Assembly: GCA_015183035.1 (NCBI GenBank)
Contig: JACZZP010000021.1
Location: 153,384 to 217,383 of the forward strand
From: Meloidogyne chitwoodi
Lineage: Eukaryota > Nematoda > Chromadorea > Rhabditida > Meloidogynidae
DNA: 64,000 nt
Direction of reading: 5' to 3'
The position numbers were made by a program, and so were the translations under genes. Below the pieces are notes generated by a model. The model was not told where the DNA came from. It saw nothing but the letters and a program-made list of their open reading frames with translations, and did not search any database. Shown here piece by piece: positions 60,292 to 64,000 of this stretch. Each line of letters opens with the position of its first letter. Within the stretch, counting starts at the first letter, position 1.

Positions 60292-61766
60292 TATACTATA
60301 GTATACCGGACGCAAAATTTTGTATCAAAAGACATACCATTCGATTCGTCTCGACGAGCTGAGTCTGATGGTACTACTCTCATGATGCGTAAATGCCTAA
60401 AAGTCGAGATACAAGCCCCTAAAATTCGAAAACCCAAAGGGGGGAGTAAGCTCTACAAAGTGATTACTGCGGCTGCACCTAAATTATTTTCATTGAATTA
60501 ATTATTTTGTTGTAATTTGCGCCGTAGAATAACGCATGTACCAAAAAGCCAACGAGAGATGGGCTCCCAAATCAAGAAGTCATAAAACACTTCCAATAGG
60601 TCCATGTTTGACGTGCTTCAAGCAACTTCGATCCGTCATAACTTTGTTAATAATCGTTCAATCAAACTGATTTTGGTTTCTTTCGATAGGTCTCGAAGAG
60701 ACCTATCGAATGAGCTATCATACTCCTATTTGAATTTTTACCCTCAAAAAGAACTTACTCCCCCTTTGGGTTTTCGAATTTTAGGGGCTTGTATCTCGAC
60801 TTTTAGGCATTTCCGCATCATGAGAGTAGTACCATTCGACTCAGCTCGTCGAGACGAATCGAATGGTATGTCTTTTGATCAGTGATTGGAATTTTCGATT
60901 TTGTTCATACTCATACTCATACTTCATACCGGTTAAAAAATTTGCTCATACTCATACTCATACCTCATACCGGCTAATTTTTTCCCTCATACATCATACT
61001 CATACTCATACCTCCACTTTTTTAGGCCTCATACTCATACATCATACTTTTCATACATTGAAATATTTTATTCCAATTTTTCATTGACATTTTTTATTTC
61101 TTCTGGATGAACTAATTTTAAGTGTTTAGCAAAATTAGGAAGAGATATTTATTTATGGCAGAGTTCGCATCAACAAAAATCAAAATAAAGGTACAAAAAA
61201 TCTTATTAAAAGATCATAAGGTATAACATTTTCTTAATTAAAGTACGCTTTATTTCAAAAAATTTTATCCCTGTTCAAATCTATTTTTTCCCCGATAAGG
61301 GTTAAATGATTTTCAAGAACCGTATATCCAGTTAAATAGTTGGATTTTCGTGAAGGATATTTTTAAAACTTTCAGGTCATTTTCAGCGCCGCAGGCGAAA
61401 ATTTTTGAAGTTAATCGAAATCTTGTTGGCATAAATTCACCCTATTTAGCGCCGCAGGCAAAATTTTTTATAATTTATTGCCTTCTAGTTGCCAAAAATT
61501 CACGTTTTTTTGGAAAAACTGCTCATACTTCATACTCGTACTCATACCTCATACCTGCTAATTTTATCATACTCATACTCATACTTGCACTTTTTTAGAC
61601 CTCATACATCATACCTACTCATACTTCATACCTGCCATTTTTTTCCCTCATACTCATACTTCATACCGAGGTATGAGTATGAGTATTAGGTATGAGTATG
61701 ATTTTGGTATGACCTTCCAATCACTGCTTTTGATACAAAATTTTGCGTCCGGTATACTATAGTATA
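60292..61766. mobile_element. Long palindromic element carrying a nested hAT-like element
   Basis: TATACTATAGTATACCGGAC and GTCCGGTATACTATAGTATA are the outer arms; the inner arms repeat CATACCATTCGAT and GACGAGCTGAGTC in inverted orientation. Without the nested element at 60880-61726 it is about 630 bases, close to 43162-43779, with which it shares its centre. Confidence 0.75.
60880..61726. mobile_element. hAT-like nonautonomous element with CATACT minisatellite
   Basis: Ends CAGTGATTGGAA and TTCCAATCACTG with a perfect 8-bp duplication cttttgat (60872-60879, 61727-61734). CATACTCATACT units run in from both sides. The core carries two GCGCCGCAGGCGAAA-type modules (61387, 61450), the reverse complement of those in the other elements. 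It is inserted in one arm of the palindrome. Confidence 0.85.
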
Positions 61767-61918
61767 TCCAAAATAATTTTAGGCAATTTTCAGATATTTA
61801 ATTTATTAAATAAATGAATTAATATTAAAAAATTACCCAAACCGAGTTGAAATATTTTAAATATTTTAAAATTAATATTATAACTGATTTTAAAAACCTT
61901 TTTAATTTATGTTTTAAG

Positions 61919-62003
61919 TAGAGATCGGCCGAATTCGAATATTAGTCGAATTTTTTTCGAATTATTCTATTCGAATTCGATTTTAGCATTTTGCCGATCT
62001 CTA
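61919..62003. mobile_element. 85-bp hAT-like element with GAATTCGAAT units
   Basis: Ends TAGAGATCGGC and GCCGATCTCTA with a perfect 8-bp duplication gttttaag (61911-61918, 62004-62011). The interior is ATTCGAA-type repeats. Confidence 0.85.
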
Positions 62004-62690
62004 GTTTTAAGTAATTATAATCGTTAATTTTAAATTATAATAGGGAAAGATTATTAATGAGGACAGCCAAAGAAAGTAAAGGTTAGAGGATAACACAGAT
62101 TATAATAATCCTTGAAAGATTCTAATAAATATCGAAGAAATTAGGAGATAATTAATAATAAAACTACTCCCAAAATCTCTAACACAAATCTGAGAGAACA
62201 GATTTAGTTCTGTCGCCACGAGAGTGACTAGTGCGCCTTTCTATACCCCTTTCTTCTATAAATTACCTTTAAAATTCATAAAAATTAAAATATAAGAATT
62301 ATTTAGGGAAATGGAACACTAACCTTAGTTAATGCGAGAAATTGGTAAAACTGATAAATTTTTGATTTCCAACTTTTCTTTTATTGATATAAAAATGGGG
62401 CAGGAAATTATCATAAATTAACGATAAAATGGCAATGAGACCAAACCCCAATACTAAAAATATAAAAAAAATTAAATTATTTATTCATAAATATATAAAG
62501 TGTTATGTAGCAGTTTATTTTATAAAATCAGTAAAAAATAAGTAGAAATATAGGTTCTAAGCCTTTATTTTTATATTCTAAAATTTTGTTCAACAAATCA
62601 GAGAGAAATTTAATTTTTATTCAAGTTATTTATTTAAATCTGTTTATTAAACAAAAATATACATATATAATTTTTAATATTATTAGTATG

Positions 62691-63208
62691 GGTACTTTTC
62701 CGTTATCCCTACGGACTTTTTGCGGACTTTTTTTTGCGGACAAAATTTATTTTTAAAAGAGAAAATATAAAAAAAATCAATCCAATGGCCAATATTTCCC
62801 CCAAGCAATCATAATTTCTTCAAAAACGTCTCATTCACCAATCATTTTTCTCCACATAAATTCTGCAAAATAACTATCCAAATGGTGGCGTGCTGTTCCT
62901 CTGTTTCTTATTATGCCATTTGGCACTGCCCCACATCCTTTTCACTCTGAGTATTACAAGTACATACAGTTTCAGGGTCTACGAAGTTGTACCTAATCAT
63001 AATTCAGTTGTTGGCAAATCCAAAATTTTCATTATAAATTAAATAAAATACTAAAACGAAATAGAAAATGATAAAGATTAGTTTTCATATACATATATTA
63101 TACTCAACATTAGATTGATTGATTGAGAGATACGGCACATTGATGAAAAAAGGGAATACACAAAATATTTTGTCAGCAAAAAGTCCGTAGGGATAACGGA
63201 AAAGTACC
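62691..63208. mobile_element. Inverted-repeat element with GGTACTTTTCCG ends
   Basis: About 32 bp of terminal inverted repeat (GGTACTTTTCCGTTATCCC and complement) with a perfect 8-bp duplication ttagtatg (62683-62690, 63209-63216). The interior is more GC-rich than its surroundings but has no long ORF. A relative lies at 21362-21768. Superfamily uncertain: the 8-bp duplication with GG ends would fit Merlin or hAT-like elements. Confidence 0.75.
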
Positions 63209-63580
63209 TTAGTATGTAGTGGTTGTTGCAAAAAAAAGAATTTCTAAATATATTTTATAAAATATAAGTTAAATATGTAAAGATAGGCGGCCTTAAGTTA
63301 GTTATTAATAATATTGTAACTTTTGTGCAAAAAGGAAAAAAAAGAAATTCCAAAAATAAAATTTAAAATGAATTACTCTTTCTTAATAGTAATTTGAGAT
63401 ATAATTTTATTAAATAAGGAATTTATTAACCAATTTTTGTTTAGAAAAATAATAAATGAATTTTGTTTTTTTTTTTGATTTTTATTTTATAACCCTAAAA
63501 TTATTTTTTAAAATTAATTAAAAAATAATTAAATTAAAAATGAGGTTATTTTATTATTTTTAAATAAATAAAAATAATTA

Positions 63581-63888
63581 TTATTTAAATAATTTACAAA
63601 CATCTAAGCATTCTTCAATTGATAAAAACCGATTTTGATTTCCTCCACAATTTTGAGTAGTAAAAGCATAACATTGAGATGTAACACTATCAAAATAAAA
63701 TTTTGTAAATAATCTTCTATTTTCTTTTTCATTTTCTTCTTCTTCTTCAATTGAAGTTTCCCATTTATTTTTATTTTTTATTTTTCTTCTTCTTCATTAG
63801 AGAAATTATTTAATTGTTGTTGGTCATTTAATATTTTTATTTTCAGATTTTTGTTTTAATTCAACAATTGAAGAACACATTCCTGACT
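63581..63888 (-). pseudogene. Kunitz-type domain gene fragment, frame disrupted
   Basis: The last part reads FYFDSVTSQCYAFTTQNC followed by GGNQNRF and EECLDVCKLFK before a TAA. This is the second half of a Kunitz/BPTI protease-inhibitor domain, with the GGN and the CxxxC end. Upstream, after a TTTTAG acceptor at 63889-63890, comes SGMCSSIVELKQK, but two changes of frame within a Glu/Asn/Lys-rich low-complexity stretch (63780-63850) separate it from the domain. Either the gene is broken, a small intron is missed, or the A-rich stretch is misassembled. The second Kunitz Cys is not visible. Further exons may lie beyond the right edge. Confidence 0.6.
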
Positions 63889-64000
63889 CTAAAATAATAA
63901 ATAAATTATTTTTTTAAAATAATTTTGGGATTGTGTTTAGATATCTAATAGGTAATGGGTGCTTTTAGAGTTATTAAGTGTTCATTAATTTATTAAAAAA

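Larger units (their letters stand above)
59179..63580. other. Gene-free, transposon-rich spacer
   Basis: No gene is supported. It contains the elements listed separately at 59410-59510, 59522-59792, 60292-61766, 60880-61726, 61919-62003 and 62691-63208. Between them is AT-rich DNA; 62010-62690 shows nothing notable. Confidence 0.5.

Noticed and set aside
60604..61689. Tyr/Ser/His-rich ORFs
   Set aside because: Translations of the CATACT minisatellite and of palindrome arms.

Overview
The window looks like nuclear DNA of a small-genome invertebrate, most likely a nematode. I favour a plant-parasitic root-knot-type nematode, but nothing here proves that. The DNA is extremely AT-rich. Genes are split into short exons with GTAAGT/GTTTGT-like donors and TTTTAG/TTTCAG/TTTAAAG acceptors. 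Introns and spacers are full of short transposons. No bacterial gene organisation, rRNA or CRISPR array is present.

The main content is a cluster of eight related multi-exon genes (called G1 to G8 here), all on the minus strand and spread over about 54 kb. They run G1 (cut by the left edge), G2 (3.9-13.4 kb), G3 (15.5-23.3 kb), G4 (24.4-28.1 kb), G5 (35.9-39.0 kb), G6 (39.3-42.0 kb), G7 (44.2-47.0 kb) and G8 (49.0-54.4 kb). Exon 1 is an almost invariant signal peptide. The middle exons encode cysteine-poor, helical, fast-diverging protein. The last exon usually encodes a Ser/Gly/Arg-rich tail, with RGG-like repeats in several copies. The intron phase series 1-0-2-2-1 is shared by two subfamilies (A: G1-G5 and G8; B: G6 and G7) whose mature proteins are barely similar. 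G4 (362 aa) and G6 (416 aa) can be assembled exon by exon with every phase matching and no stop. G8 is nearly intact. G7 has one frameshift. G1, G2 and G3 have several lesions and large insertions. G5 lacks exon 1. I do not recognise the family. It has the form of a secreted, effector-like multigene family with a fixed export module and a variable payload.

Other genes: a six-exon secreted-protein gene and a linked six-exon block (29.3-34.6 kb, minus, possibly one gene); a three-exon 144-aa gene of unknown role (55.8-56.6 kb, plus); a two-exon 79-aa cysteine-rich secreted protein (58.8-59.2 kb, minus); and a Kunitz-type domain at the right edge (minus).

Mobile DNA: a 5.7-kb LTR element (6960-12666) with near-identical LTRs, target duplication, primer site and purine tract, whose only long ORF is envelope-like; a complete 2.2-kb pogo/Tigger-type transposon (51633-53862) with a seven-exon transposase lying in an intron of G8; two 64-80 bp MITEs with the same termini upstream of G6 and G7; and at least thirteen hAT-like nonautonomous elements with 8-bp target duplications. 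Many of the hAT-like elements carry a different private minisatellite just inside their inverted ends, and four share an internal GCCTGCGGCGC-type module. A 4.6-kb insertion made largely of TTTGTACA-type satellite interrupts G3. Coordinates of exons come from reading splice signals and phases by eye. Single-base frameshifts fall mostly in homopolymers, so some could be assembly errors.
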